Positions 48,999-58,729 of a DNA stretch of 64,000 bases are shown piece after piece. The stretch is taken from positions 1-64,000 of the forward strand of contig VGZH01000007.1 of assembly GCA_016872645.1 (NCBI GenBank). The letters run 5' to 3'. Position 1 is the stretch's first letter. Every line of letters starts with the position of its first letter. This stretch comes from Planctomycetota bacterium. Lineage in GTDB: Bacteria > Planctomycetota > Planctomycetia > Planctomycetales > Planctomycetaceae. Under the pieces are notes generated by a model. It was not told the DNA's origin, searched no databases, and saw only the letters and a program-made list of their open reading frames with translations. The position numbers were made by a program, and so were the translations under genes.

Positions 48999-50213
48999 AT
49001 GAAACCTGAGCCAATGCAACACGCCAGTGCCCTGCCGAATACCCAGTCGCCGCTGGTTAAGTGGCTCGACCAGTATGGCAACGGAGCGACGATCGTTGCC
49101 TGCGTAGCGATGATCGGCGGAGCGATCTGGTACTCCTACACCCGCACGTCGTCGGCTCGCAGCGAGTCAGCGTGGGCCCAATACAGTCAGGCTCGCACCG
49201 CCGAAGACTTCGGCAACATCGCCGACGTCTTCTCAAACACGGAAGTCGGCACTTGGGCACGCTTGGGCGAAGGGGAGCGATTGGTCGATTCCGGCATTTC
49301 GCTGATGTTCACCGATCGCGAAGCGGCGTTGGGAGAGCTCAAGAAAGCGGACGAGGCATTTGGAAAAGTGCTCGGCAACATGTCTGGTCCCGAAGTCGCT
49401 CGTGAGCGGGCTGCGTGGGGCTTGGCGAAGTCGACCGAAGCCCAGTCTGACGGCGACACTGCCAAGTCCATCGAAGGCTACGCCGCACTGCTCAACCAAT
49501 TCCCGAAGTCGATCTACAAAGCTGCGGCCGAAGAACGGATCGAGTCTCTCAAGTCGCCGGAAGCCAAAGAATTTTACGCCTGGTTTCACAAGCAGAGTCC
49601 GAAGCCGGCCGATCTCAAGAAGCCCAAAGATGGACTGCCAGAGGGCCACCCGCCGATCGACTCGTTGCCGGATAACAAGCCGGACGGAGAGAAGACGAAA
49701 TCGGAAGACCAGACGAAGTCATCGGAAGTCGAAAGCCCGGTCGTCGCCAAGTTGAAAGCTGAGATCGAAGTCGATTGGAAGAAGATGCCGCTGCAAGATG
49801 CCGTCAAATCCATCGCAGAGAAGTGCGAGATCGAAATTGATCTCGACGGCGAGGCTCTTAAGGCGTCAGGGTTCACCAAGGACATGGAGCAAAATCTAAC
49901 GCTCGGCAAAGTGACCGGCTTGGCTGCGATCGACGCGATCCTCCAGAAGTCCGAGAAGGAAAGACCCGGGCGAGGGATGGTATTGGTCATTCGAGACGAG
50001 GAAAAAAAAGCTCTCATCACGACGGCCGAGTTTGCCAAGAAGAACGAGCAAACGCCGTTCGAGTTCTCCAAGCCGGCCGATGCCGATCCTCCCAAGCTTG
50101 AGGCGCCCAAACAAGACACGCCCAAGTCGGAGCCGGCGAAGGATGAAAAGCCGAAGTCGGATGACAAGCCTACGGAGAGCAAGGACAAGGATGCCCCGGC
50201 GGAATCGAAATGA
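48999..50213 (+). CDS. Membrane-anchored protein: TPR/YfgM-like N-terminus plus secretin STN-like segment
   Basis: TM GATIVACVAMIGGAIWYSY; TPR-like AWGLAKSTEAQSDGDTAKSIEGYAALLNQFPKSIYKAAAEERI; later VDWKKMPLQDAVKSIAEKCEIEIDLDGEALKASGFTKDMEQNLTLGKVTGLAAIDAIL. Confidence 0.65.
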   Translation: MKPEPMQHASALPNTQSPLVKWLDQYGNGATIVACVAMIGGAIWYSYTRTSSARSESAWAQYSQARTAEDFGNIADVFSNTEVGTWARLGEGERLVDSGISLMFTDREAALGELKKADEAFGKVLGNMSGPEVARERAAWGLAKSTEAQSDGDTAKSIEGYAALLNQFPKSIYKAAAEERIESLKSPEAKEFYAWFHKQSPKPADLKKPKDGLPEGHPPIDSLPDNKPDGEKTKSEDQTKSSEVESPVVAKLKAEIEVDWKKMPLQDAVKSIAEKCEIEIDLDGEALKASGFTKDMEQNLTLGKVTGLAAIDAILQKSEKERPGRGMVLVIRDEEKKALITTAEFAKKNEQTPFEFSKPADADPPKLEAPKQDTPKSEPAKDEKPKSDDKPTESKDKDAPAESK

Positions 50214-51382
50214 ACCGGCCGCAATCGAGCACCGACGAGGAAGAGTCTCTGGTCGCCGAGTCGGATTTGCTTGAGGGAGCGGACGAATCGGATGCTGTCG
50301 CCGAGAATACGGAATCTCTGGCGGTCACACTTTCGTCCGAACCAGTTCGCGTCGTGGTCGAAGCTCGAGCCCATGGATGGCGAGTCGATCATTATCTGTC
50401 GCGACTGTTCCCCAACTACAGCCGCGCATTGTTTCAGAAAGCCCTCGAGCAGAAATCGGTCGTGCTCAATGGGCTGCCGGTCAAAGCCGCTCGGAGGTTG
50501 CGGGTGAACGACGTGCTTGATGTCCGCCTGCCCGAACTCCCCGATAGCAGCTTGCCGCCGGAAGACATTCCGATCGACGTGCTGTTCGAGGACGAGCATC
50601 TCGTGGTGCTCAACAAGCCGGCGAACATGATCACGCACCCCGGCAAGGGGCATTATCGTGGCACACTGGCGGGTGCGTTGCAGTTTCACTTCAACCAGCT
50701 CAGCAACGTCGCGGGACAACTTCGGCCGGGGATCGTGCATCGGCTCGACAAGGATACCAGTGGTGTCATCGTCATCGCCAAGAACAATCAGGTCCACTGC
50801 AAGCTCAGCGAGCAGTTCGAGGCCCGCACAACGGTCAAAGAATACCGAGCGATCGTCTGGGGCGAGGTCGCTCAGGACAGCGGCATCATCGATACGCACG
50901 TTCGTATCAACCCGAAAGTCCGCGAGAAGATGCAGGTCTGTGAGGCCGAGGGGAATGCTCGCCAGGCGATCACGCACTTCGAGGTCGCCGAACGCTTTCA
51001 CGGATTCACGTTCATGCACCTCAAACCAAAGACTGGCCGCACGCACCAACTGCGTTTGCACATGTCGCACCTCGGCCACTCGATCGTCGCCGACGAACTG
51101 TACGGTGGCGGCAAATGTCTGCGGGTTGCCGATGTCGACGGTCGTGTCGTTCAGGCGGAACGAGAGACGTTGCTCTCTCGCAAAGCCGAGTCCGCCGCCA
51201 AGAAGTCCGGCTTCGAGTCGGTGGTAGACACGTTCGACGACGTCCTCATTCGCCGCCAAGCTCTCCACGCCTTTCGATTGAGCTTTCGGCATCCGGAGAG
51301 TGGAATACCAATGACGTTTGAAGCGCCGTGGCCCCTCGATTTTCAACAAACACTGGAGTCGCTTCGCCAGAACAAATGCTGA
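50210..51382 (+). CDS. RluA-family pseudouridine synthase (RluD-like)
   Basis: VDHYLSRLFPNYSRALFQKALEQKSVVLNG S4-like domain; LVVLNKPANMITHPGKG; GIVHRLDKDTSGVIVIAKN (HRLD motif). Start ATGA overlaps the upstream stop. Confidence 0.93.
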   Translation: MNRPQSSTDEEESLVAESDLLEGADESDAVAENTESLAVTLSSEPVRVVVEARAHGWRVDHYLSRLFPNYSRALFQKALEQKSVVLNGLPVKAARRLRVNDVLDVRLPELPDSSLPPEDIPIDVLFEDEHLVVLNKPANMITHPGKGHYRGTLAGALQFHFNQLSNVAGQLRPGIVHRLDKDTSGVIVIAKNNQVHCKLSEQFEARTTVKEYRAIVWGEVAQDSGIIDTHVRINPKVREKMQVCEAEGNARQAITHFEVAERFHGFTFMHLKPKTGRTHQLRLHMSHLGHSIVADELYGGGKCLRVADVDGRVVQAERETLLSRKAESAAKKSGFESVVDTFDDVLIRRQALHAFRLSFRHPESGIPMTFEAPWPLDFQQTLESLRQNKC

Positions 51383-51460
51383 AGTACATTGCAGGCCGGT
51401 TGTCGGTGATCCGTCGTCCGTTGTGACTGACCACTGACCATTGAGAAAGGACTAATACCC

Positions 51461-52330
51461 ATGAAGCTCGCCAAAGTTCGTCTGAAGGATGGTTCTGTCC
51501 GCGTGGCCAGTGTCGAAGATCAATCCTTGCGGTTGCTCGATCTGTCACGCTCGGCGACGATTCATTGCCTCGCTGACATCCTCAACGAAGCCGATCCTTC
51601 CGCGCTGGCTCGATTGCTGATCGACGACACGAGCGAACCATTGTCGGCCAGCGCAGTGCGGTTTCTCGCTCCGATCGACTCGCAAGAAGTTTGGGCCGCA
51701 GGAGTCACCTACAAGCGCAGCCAGGTCGCGCGGATGGAAGAATCCGAGTCCGGGGCGTCGCACTACGACAAGGTCTACACGGCACCACGGCCGGAGATTT
51801 TCTACAAGGGGAACGCCCGCCGCACCTCTGGCCCCAGCGAACCGGTACGGGTTCGAGCCGACAGCCATTGGACCGTGCCAGAGCCGGAGTTCACGCTCGT
51901 CGTGTCACCAAAGGGGAAGCTGGTCGGCTACACGATCGGCAACGACATGTCGGCCCGCGACATCGAGGGTGAGAACCCGCTCTATTTGCCACAGGCGAAG
52001 GTCTACAACCAATGCTGTGCTCTCGGCCCGTGCGTACTGCTGGCCGATCAGCCTCTCGATCGCGATGCGACCAAGGTCATGCTGACGATTCATCGCGCTG
52101 GCCGCGAAGCGTTCCGAGGTGAAACCCATCTGGGCATGATCGTTCGCGGGTGGGACGAACTGATTGGGTGGTTGACTCGCGAAAACGACATTCCGGAAGG
52201 GGCATTCCTGTTGACAGGGACCGGCGTCGTTCCGCCCGATGAATTCACGCTCGAAGACGGCGACAGCGTGTCGATCGAGATCACCGGAATTGGGACGCTG
52301 ACGAATCCAGTCGTCAAATCCAAGGTGTAG
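51461..52330 (+). CDS. Fumarylacetoacetate hydrolase family protein
   Basis: VWAAGVTYKRSQVARMEES, EIFYKGNARRTSGP, VPEPEFTLVVSPKGKLVGYTIGNDMSARDIEGENPLYLPQAKVYNQCCALGP. Confidence 0.9.
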   Translation: MKLAKVRLKDGSVRVASVEDQSLRLLDLSRSATIHCLADILNEADPSALARLLIDDTSEPLSASAVRFLAPIDSQEVWAAGVTYKRSQVARMEESESGASHYDKVYTAPRPEIFYKGNARRTSGPSEPVRVRADSHWTVPEPEFTLVVSPKGKLVGYTIGNDMSARDIEGENPLYLPQAKVYNQCCALGPCVLLADQPLDRDATKVMLTIHRAGREAFRGETHLGMIVRGWDELIGWLTRENDIPEGAFLLTGTGVVPPDEFTLEDGDSVSIEITGIGTLTNPVVKSKV

Positions 52331-52350
52331 GGGATACGTCTCTCATCCAA

Positions 52351-52415
52351 CCGACGCACGAAGCGTCGGTCATAAACAACATCAGCCCGGCCGCATCCGA
52401 ACGGCCAGGCTGATG
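52351..52415. terminator. Two successive stem-loops after the FAH-family gene
   Basis: ccgacgc-acgaa-gcgtcgg (52351-52369) and catcagcccggccg...cggccaggctgatg (52380-52415), 13/14 complementary. Confidence 0.6.
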
Positions 52416-52744
52416 CATGTTCTAAACAATTCCAACGTGTCTTTGTCGCCAACAACCCGCCGAGCTCCCCCCGCCGTGAAGAGCCTGCGATCCGTGGCTG
52501 CCCGCCGTGACCGAGTCACGAGCGAACAGTCGTAACAACCTGAGTTGTCCTCCGTGTTGACATAACCCGGCAGTTGTCCGCGAACGACTCCCACTCGAAT
52601 GCGGCATCCGGTTCAGCAATTCGGTTGGGGGTCGGAATTGCGGCGGTAGCGTATCGGTCGCCTGTGGAAATGCAACGAACATTTCATGTCGATTTTTCGA
52701 CCACGATTTTGAACTTGCAAATCACAGTGCTCCTTCTTACTGAG

Positions 52745-53338
52745 CTACTTTGTGAGCGTCCCTTTCGAGGACGGCACACCGGCTTGTCGCGGATCAATCA
52801 CGATCGCTTGGCGCAGCACGCGAGCGGTACCTTTGAAACACGCTTCGCTGATATGATGACTGTTTTGCCCGTGATGCAACACGAGATGCAGATTCAATAG
52901 CGCGTTGGCGGCGACTGCTTCCCAGAAGACCGGGACCAACTGGCAATCGAATTCGCCAATCTTCTCGGTCGGGAAATCAACGCGGAACACGAATGCCATG
53001 CGTCCGCTCAAATCGACGGCCGAGGTGACCAGTGTTTCTTCCATCGGCAGCGCGATACTGCCGTAGCGCACAATTCCCTTCTTGTCACCGAGCGCTTCGG
53101 CCAACGCTTTGCCGAGACAGATGCCGGTGTCTTCGACCGTGTGGTGATGATCAACATGCAGGTCGCCCGTCGCCTTGACGGTCAGGTCCATCAACGAATG
53201 CTTCGCGAGCAGCGTCAGCATGTGATCGAAGAAGCCGACTCCGGTGTCGATCTGCGCTTGACCAGAACCATCCAGATCGAGCGACAAGTCGATGGTCGTT
53301 TCAGCGGTCTGCCGGTGAATTTTGGCGGTGCGTGGCAT
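52745..53338 (-). CDS. hisB: Imidazoleglycerol-phosphate dehydratase
   Basis: [79 protein letters not shown]. Confidence 0.97.
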   Translation of the reverse strand: MPRTAKIHRQTAETTIDLSLDLDGSGQAQIDTGVGFFDHMLTLLAKHSLMDLTVKATGDLHVDHHHTVEDTGICLGKALAEALGDKKGIVRYGSIALPMEETLVTSAVDLSGRMAFVFRVDFPTEKIGEFDCQLVPVFWEAVAANALLNLHLVLHHGQNSHHISEACFKGTARVLRQAIVIDPRQAGVPSSKGTLTK

Positions 53339-53368
53339 GGAGAAATGTTTACAGCTAGAGGCGAGAAA

Positions 53369-54811
53369 TCAGGCGGCACAATCTTTGTCGGCGGGTTTCG
53401 CGGGTTCGGATCGAGCCTTCGCGGGAGCGGCCGGAGCCGTCGGCTTCGACGAATTGCTCGGTGCAACTTGCGACTTTCCTGCCTGTGATTGATCGACGAC
53501 CACGAACAAAACTTGCATGGGTCGTTGAGCGGTCGGAGCCCGGTCAGCGTTCTTTTCGAGTGCCATCTGCGAACGGTTCGCGTTTCGTGACGGGCCGCGA
53601 TTGCGAGTCTGCTGGCTCACTTGATTCTGTACCAAGGCCTCGCGCGAAACTTCGAATGCGAACTGTTTTGTCGGCTGATCCTTTGAATCTTGCGACTCCT
53701 TGCCGCCAGCCGAAGCCCCCTTTCGGGCGATCTTCGAGGTCGCGGGACCGGTCTCAAGATTCCTTTTTTCGGCGACAATGGGCGCGGGAGCCGCAAATCG
53801 GCGGGCGATCGCCTGCGAGTCGAGTCCACTACTGACCTCGTTCAACTGAGCCAGCTCGATCGGCTGATCGACTTTCAAACTTTGGAGGAAGTTCTCGTCG
53901 CGAAGCTTCCTTAACGTCGCGGTGAGTTGTTCGGCATCCGTTTCGATAAAGACCGCGTGCAGTTGGTCGGAAGGGGCATTTGGAGATTTGGCAAAGTCTG
54001 ATTTCTTGTCGGCAATCGCATCAGCACGCCCGTTATTGCCGAACAACAACTGCAACCCGGCCTGGCCCTCTTGACGATCGACAATGGTTAGCCAGACCAC
54101 GGCCACTTCGTTTCCCTCGGTTCGCATCGCACGGACACTATCACCAACTCCGGCACCCCGTAGCGCCTCTTGATCGAAGAAGATGACGCCCGACTCAGGC
54201 GAGGCGATCGTCGATGACGAACTCGCAACGTCGCGCCGCCCATTGACGGCGATCGAATTGTTTTCGGCAGCACCGGCCAGCGCACCGCTGTTTCGTAATT
54301 CGGTCGCCGATGTGTCGGCTGTCATCGGCAGTGGGGCGGCCTCTCCACCGAAAGTGGCACCTCGCGGCGACGCCTCCGCAACGGCGAATTGCTTACCGAG
54401 AGCAGCGTCTTGCCTCTGAACTTGCGTGATGCTCGGACTGCCTCGGTCGTCCATCGCTCGAACCAGCAACAGCAAGCCAGCGGCGGAGGTCAGCACTGCG
54501 ACTGCTCCGACCCAGCGACGCGCCGAACCGGCGCTGCTCGCCGCGACTCGCGTCGGGGCACACGCGTTGTCGTCTCGATGGGATGGAATCAGCATTTCGC
54601 GTTCGATCGCCTGCAAGACCTGATTCGGAAACTCCAACGGCAGACGCTCACGCGGCAGATTCTTCAGAAGGGTGGAGACCTGTTGGATCTCAGACAATTC
54701 ACGGCGAGCCTCGGCGGACGTCGCCAATCGCTGCTCGACGACCGCACACTCAGCGGGATTCAATTCGCCGTCATGAAAGGGACTCAGCAGGTTGTCGGCA
54801 GGGAGGGCCAT
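53369..54811 (-). CDS. Anti-sigma-factor-like single-pass membrane protein
   Basis: N-terminal LLSPFHDGELNPAECAVVEQRLATSAEARRELSEIQQVSTLLKNLP (RsiW/zf-HC2-like arrangement without the full zinc motif); TM VGAVAVLTSAAGLLLLV; long periplasmic domain. Confidence 0.65.
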   Translation of the reverse strand: MALPADNLLSPFHDGELNPAECAVVEQRLATSAEARRELSEIQQVSTLLKNLPRERLPLEFPNQVLQAIEREMLIPSHRDDNACAPTRVAASSAGSARRWVGAVAVLTSAAGLLLLVRAMDDRGSPSITQVQRQDAALGKQFAVAEASPRGATFGGEAAPLPMTADTSATELRNSGALAGAAENNSIAVNGRRDVASSSSTIASPESGVIFFDQEALRGAGVGDSVRAMRTEGNEVAVVWLTIVDRQEGQAGLQLLFGNNGRADAIADKKSDFAKSPNAPSDQLHAVFIETDAEQLTATLRKLRDENFLQSLKVDQPIELAQLNEVSSGLDSQAIARRFAAPAPIVAEKRNLETGPATSKIARKGASAGGKESQDSKDQPTKQFAFEVSREALVQNQVSQQTRNRGPSRNANRSQMALEKNADRAPTAQRPMQVLFVVVDQSQAGKSQVAPSNSSKPTAPAAPAKARSEPAKPADKDCAA

Positions 54812-54887
54812 CTCAGTCGTCTACTTCGGAAGGTCAAAACGGAAGCATGAGCAGAATGTCGGAATCTGTCAGTTTCGGCAGGGCTGC

Positions 54888-54916
54888 TCTGACAAGCGGC
54901 CGATTCAGAAAGTTCC
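54888..54916 (-). promoter_or_regulatory. Candidate ECF (sigma-E-like) promoter upstream of the anti-sigma-like gene
   Basis: Minus strand reads GGAACTT (54916-54910), 17-nt spacer, TCAGA (54892-54888), matching a GGAACTT-N16/17-TCTGA-type promoter; the ORF starts about 75 nt downstream at 54811. Confidence 0.5.
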
Positions 54917-55338
54917 CACGGCCACGAGCGTTGCGAAAAAACGCTGTTATTTCAATGCCGAAGTCCTGAATCGCCAGCCACGAAGACCCAGGTTGAGCCC
55001 TTTTTCGCCGGTTCGCTACAAGCCTGCCGAAAAAGTCCGCCTTGTGAGTACGGTGCCTCGGCAATGCAGCGAATCCGGCTAGTCGGTGTGGCCCGGCGAG
55101 CAGTTATCGGGACTTGTTCTGGATCGCATCGTGCTCTGTATCGCGGCAGCTTTCGCAACGCATTTGCCAACGTCGTGATCAGGCTGATTCTCATTGAAAT
55201 CCTGACCCTTGCCGAAGCCAGCAGGGCCGACCGGCAAGTGGGGAATGACATGCCGCAGCTAGACACCGAAGCCGATGGCGGAGAATGAACGACTTGGAGC
55301 GGCTCCGCGTTTCCACTCGCTCCGCACTCGTTTCGAGA

Positions 55339-56601
55339 TCAGGCCAATCGTCCCGCTTTGACGACTCCCGCTTGCATCACCGCGAGGAACTTCGAGCGGT
55401 CGCGAAGCACGCCGATGTTCTTGACGACGTCTCCGTCCACGATCAACAGGTCGGCGAGTTTGCCAACTTCGACAGTTCCAAACTCGTCGCCGCGGCCCAT
55501 GATTTCCGCTCCGGTCTTTGTCGCGCACTTGATGACCGTCAGCGGGTCGATGCCGACGAAGTTGACGAAGAACTCCAGTTCCTTGGCGTAGTCGCCGTGC
55601 GGATTCCAGGCGAAGCCGTAATCGCCACCCATGCCCAGCCGGCCTCCGGCTTTCAGAATGCGGCGAGCGGATTCGGCACCGCCATCGAGCGTTTCTTGAT
55701 GGCCGTCGATTACCTTTTGAGGGAGTCCGAATTCCGGGCCGCGTTCGATGCTGGCGAGTTCAAAGTACAGCGCGGGAACACACGGCACGTCTCGTTGCAG
55801 CAACAGTTCCAACGCTTCGTCGTCCATGAACGTGCCATGCTCGATCGCGTCGTAGCCGGCTCGCAGTGCGTTCTTGATTCCTTCAGTGGCTCGGCAGTGA
55901 CCGGTCACTTTCTTGCCGTGGTTATGAGCAGTCGCGACGACGGCGTGCATCTCCTCAAACGTCATGCAGAGCGTGTGATGATCGTTCGTATCCGGCGCGG
56001 CTGCGTCGCCAGTCGGGTACGTCTTGATCCACTCGATGCCATCTTTGACCAATTTTCGCACGGCGGCGCGAGCCTCTTCCGGTCCGTTGACCAACAAGAT
56101 CAAGCCTTCCATGCCGATTTTGCGGAAGTCCGGATTCCAGTCCATCAGTCCGCCGACGCCGCAGATCTCTCGGCCACTCGAAGCCAGTCGCGGGCCGAGC
56201 ATGATGTCGTTCTCGATCGCCTTTTTCAGCCAGACGTCGATGTTGAACAAGCTGCCGCCGCTGCGAGCCGCCGTGTAGCCGCACTCCAACGCGAGCTTGG
56301 CGTTTGCCGCCGCCAGCAGCGTGACGTACTCGACCGGGTACTTGATATCGAGGTCTTCCAGCGCCGCGACGTTGAAGTACGTCGGATGAAAGTGTGCCTC
56401 GACCAGCCCCGGCATGATCGTTCCGCCGTGAGCATCGATGACTGTTGCCTCGCGCGAGAGTAGCGGAGCATTCTCTTCCCTGCCGACGAAAGTGAATTTG
56501 CCGTCGTCAATGACGACGACACCGCCGGAGAGCGGTGAGGCACCTGTGCCGTCGACGATCTGGCCGTTGCGGATGAGCGTTGTACCGGTCGCGGTTTGCA
56601 T
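55339..56601 (-). CDS. Amidohydrolase (imidazolonepropionase-like)
   Basis: GTTLIRNGQIVDGTGASPLSGGVVVIDDGKF; VIDAHGGTIMPGLVEAHFHPTY; KKVTGHCRATEGIKNALRAGYDAIEHGTFMDDEALELL. Confidence 0.9.
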   Translation of the reverse strand: MQTATGTTLIRNGQIVDGTGASPLSGGVVVIDDGKFTFVGREENAPLLSREATVIDAHGGTIMPGLVEAHFHPTYFNVAALEDLDIKYPVEYVTLLAAANAKLALECGYTAARSGGSLFNIDVWLKKAIENDIMLGPRLASSGREICGVGGLMDWNPDFRKIGMEGLILLVNGPEEARAAVRKLVKDGIEWIKTYPTGDAAAPDTNDHHTLCMTFEEMHAVVATAHNHGKKVTGHCRATEGIKNALRAGYDAIEHGTFMDDEALELLLQRDVPCVPALYFELASIERGPEFGLPQKVIDGHQETLDGGAESARRILKAGGRLGMGGDYGFAWNPHGDYAKELEFFVNFVGIDPLTVIKCATKTGAEIMGRGDEFGTVEVGKLADLLIVDGDVVKNIGVLRDRSKFLAVMQAGVVKAGRLA

Positions 56602-56616
56602 GTGTGACTCACGTTA

Positions 56617-56740
56617 GAGCGCGGTGTGTCAGCACCACTTTGCTCCCCAAACGTTACGTTTCTGCGTGAGGCCGCTTTCACGCAGAGACGCAAAGCGCGC
56701 AGGGAAAGACAATCCAAAGCGGTGCTGACACACCGCACTC
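56617..56740. repeat. Nested inverted repeat between amidohydrolase and cytochrome c peroxidase genes
   Basis: gagcgcggtgtgtcagcaccactttg (56617-56642) versus caaagcggtgctgacacaccgcactc (56715-56740), 24/26 complementary, enclosing the perfect inner stem tctgcgtga...tcacgcaga. Confidence 0.85.
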
Positions 56741-56746
56741 CCAAAG

Positions 56747-58093
56747 TCATTCGGGCAGCCGTCCACGTTCGATCTTTGGAAACTCGCCGGTGCAGGCTTT
56801 CATGAATTCGACGAGGTCGGCTTTGTCTTCGGGCTTGAGATCCAGCTTTTTGATCTTGGTGCTGAGCCATTGATTCGGCGTGCCACCTTTGGCGTAGTGC
56901 TCGACGACCTCTTCGAGTGTTTTTTGGGTGCCGTCGTGCATGTACGGAGCAGAGAGCGCGACGTTGCGGATCGTTGGCGTTTTAAATGCGCCCTTGTCCT
57001 CTTCTTTGTTCGAGACCACAAAGCGTCCAAGGTCCGGTGTTTCGGCCGTCATGCCGACACCGAGATTGTGGTATTTCTCGTCGGCGAGGTTGGCACCGAC
57101 GTGACATGCAGTGCAGCCGACCTTCTCATTGAAGAAGAGGTCGCGGCCTCGGACGGCACTCTCGGACATCGGATGTGCGTCGGCGGCAGCTTTTGCGGAT
57201 TGATATTTGGCGTAGGCTTCCGGGTCGTCTTCCTTAAGGGCGTCCAGGTCCGCTGGCTTCATAGCGAGGAATGGTCGCACCCCTTCGTAGTAATCAAATG
57301 GAGCTGGACCGGAAACGATGGCGCGTTCAAAGGTCGCGATCGCGCGGCCGATGTTGTCGATGGTCACTCCATCGTCGCCAAAGATCACTCGGAATTGCAT
57401 CTCGTAGCCGGGAATGCCCGCAATGGTCTCGACGGCTTTCTCATGGGTGTTGCCCATCTCGATCGGATTAGCGATCGGGCCGACGGCCTGAGCTTCCAGC
57501 GAGGCGGCGCGACCATCCCAAAACTGTGCGCCGCTGACGATACGGTTGTAGCTGACAGGCGAGTTGCGTCCCCCCATTTGTCCGGCAATGCCGACACCGA
57601 ATTGCGTGTGCTTGGCGAAGCCTTCATCGGGATCATGACAGCTCGCGCACGAGATCGTGCTGTCAGCCGAGAGTCGCTTGTCGAAGTAGAGTTGCCGGCC
57701 GAGTTCGATCTTCGCGCGAGTCATCAAATTGTCCGCGATCCCCTGCACTTGGCTCGTCCCCGCCATCAGCCCCAGTGGCAGAACAATCTCCAGCGGCACA
57801 TGGTTCTCTGGTTTTTCCAGCCAGGCCTGAATTTGATCGGACGTCAGTGATCCCTCGCCGGGAATCCCTGCCGTCAATTCCGGCGATCCCAAAATCACCT
57901 CAGCCGAGGCCGCATCATCCTTCGGGACAGAAGGCTTTTCGGCCGAGCCGATGGATGCGGTTGCCTCTTGCGAGACCGTCGATGGGCCTTTCGACGACGA
58001 CGAGACGGGCGCGGATTCCTGCGCGCATCCGGAAAAAGTCAAACTCATCAGGCTGATGCTCAGCCCACACAGTGCTCGCAGTGGCATCCTCAT
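56747..58093 (-). CDS. Di-heme cytochrome c peroxidase (MauG/CcpA family) lipoprotein
   Basis: LTFSGC lipobox; two CxxCH motifs (ISCASCHDPDEGF; VGCTACHVGANL); FKTPTIRNVALSAPYMHDG. Confidence 0.92.
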   Translation of the reverse strand: MRMPLRALCGLSISLMSLTFSGCAQESAPVSSSSKGPSTVSQEATASIGSAEKPSVPKDDAASAEVILGSPELTAGIPGEGSLTSDQIQAWLEKPENHVPLEIVLPLGLMAGTSQVQGIADNLMTRAKIELGRQLYFDKRLSADSTISCASCHDPDEGFAKHTQFGVGIAGQMGGRNSPVSYNRIVSGAQFWDGRAASLEAQAVGPIANPIEMGNTHEKAVETIAGIPGYEMQFRVIFGDDGVTIDNIGRAIATFERAIVSGPAPFDYYEGVRPFLAMKPADLDALKEDDPEAYAKYQSAKAAADAHPMSESAVRGRDLFFNEKVGCTACHVGANLADEKYHNLGVGMTAETPDLGRFVVSNKEEDKGAFKTPTIRNVALSAPYMHDGTQKTLEEVVEHYAKGGTPNQWLSTKIKKLDLKPEDKADLVEFMKACTGEFPKIERGRLPE

Positions 58094-58210
58094 GATCGCT
58101 CCCTCTCTCGCAAATTGCCGACCATCGTGTCTCATCGACCGACTCATCGGGTTGGACGCGATGATACAGGAGGACCGCGACGATGTCCCGCAAACGAGGG
58201 GGCTCGAGCT

Positions 58211-58666
58211 CTAACGCAGGGTGTCGATCGATCGATTCGGCGATTCGACGGGAGGCGCGGTCAACGGCTGCGGCTGATGAAACTCCTGTACACTCGGAGA
58301 CGCAAACAACTGAAGTCGCAAATCCAGAATTCCCTCGGCAGCCGGCAACGAGACATTGCCAAGCTCCTCGAACCAGACTTGTCGCTCGTCGTCGGATGCC
58401 TGCGGAAACTTCGTCGCGATGAGTTTTCGCAGCAGGTCCTGCTTCCTGGCCGGATCGTCCGCGAGTTCAAGTCCAAATGGGGGGCGGCGGGGAGCAAATT
58501 CCTCCAGGTCTTCCAGAGGAGTCACCACGGCGGATGTCTCAGCGTTTACTTCGCGCGAACCCGCGTTGCCAATCACCCAGCGGTGCAGCACGAAATTCGC
58601 GGCGACAACCCCGCAGACCAGAACCAGTCCCAACGACGCCTGAATCGCCATGTCACGACGTGTCAT
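58211..58666 (-). CDS. Hypothetical single-pass membrane protein (151 aa)
   Basis: N-terminal TM LGLVLVCGVVAANFVLHRWV; co-oriented with the upstream cupin and downstream peroxidase genes. Confidence 0.5.
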   Translation of the reverse strand: MTRRDMAIQASLGLVLVCGVVAANFVLHRWVIGNAGSREVNAETSAVVTPLEDLEEFAPRRPPFGLELADDPARKQDLLRKLIATKFPQASDDERQVWFEELGNVSLPAAEGILDLRLQLFASPSVQEFHQPQPLTAPPVESPNRSIDTLR

Positions 58667-58729
58667 CTTCGCCTCCTTGCGAAAGGCTCGCGCGCAGCGA
58701 GCTTAACCGATTGTCACTATGGACGAACG

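Noticed and set aside
49586-51349. 587-aa minus-strand ORF across the TPR-STN and pseudouridine synthase genes
   Set aside because: Antisense shadow of two well-supported plus-strand CDSs.
55285-56463. 392-aa plus-strand ORF antisense to an amidohydrolase
   Set aside because: The minus strand encodes clear amidohydrolase metal-binding motifs; the plus frame has no recognisable features.
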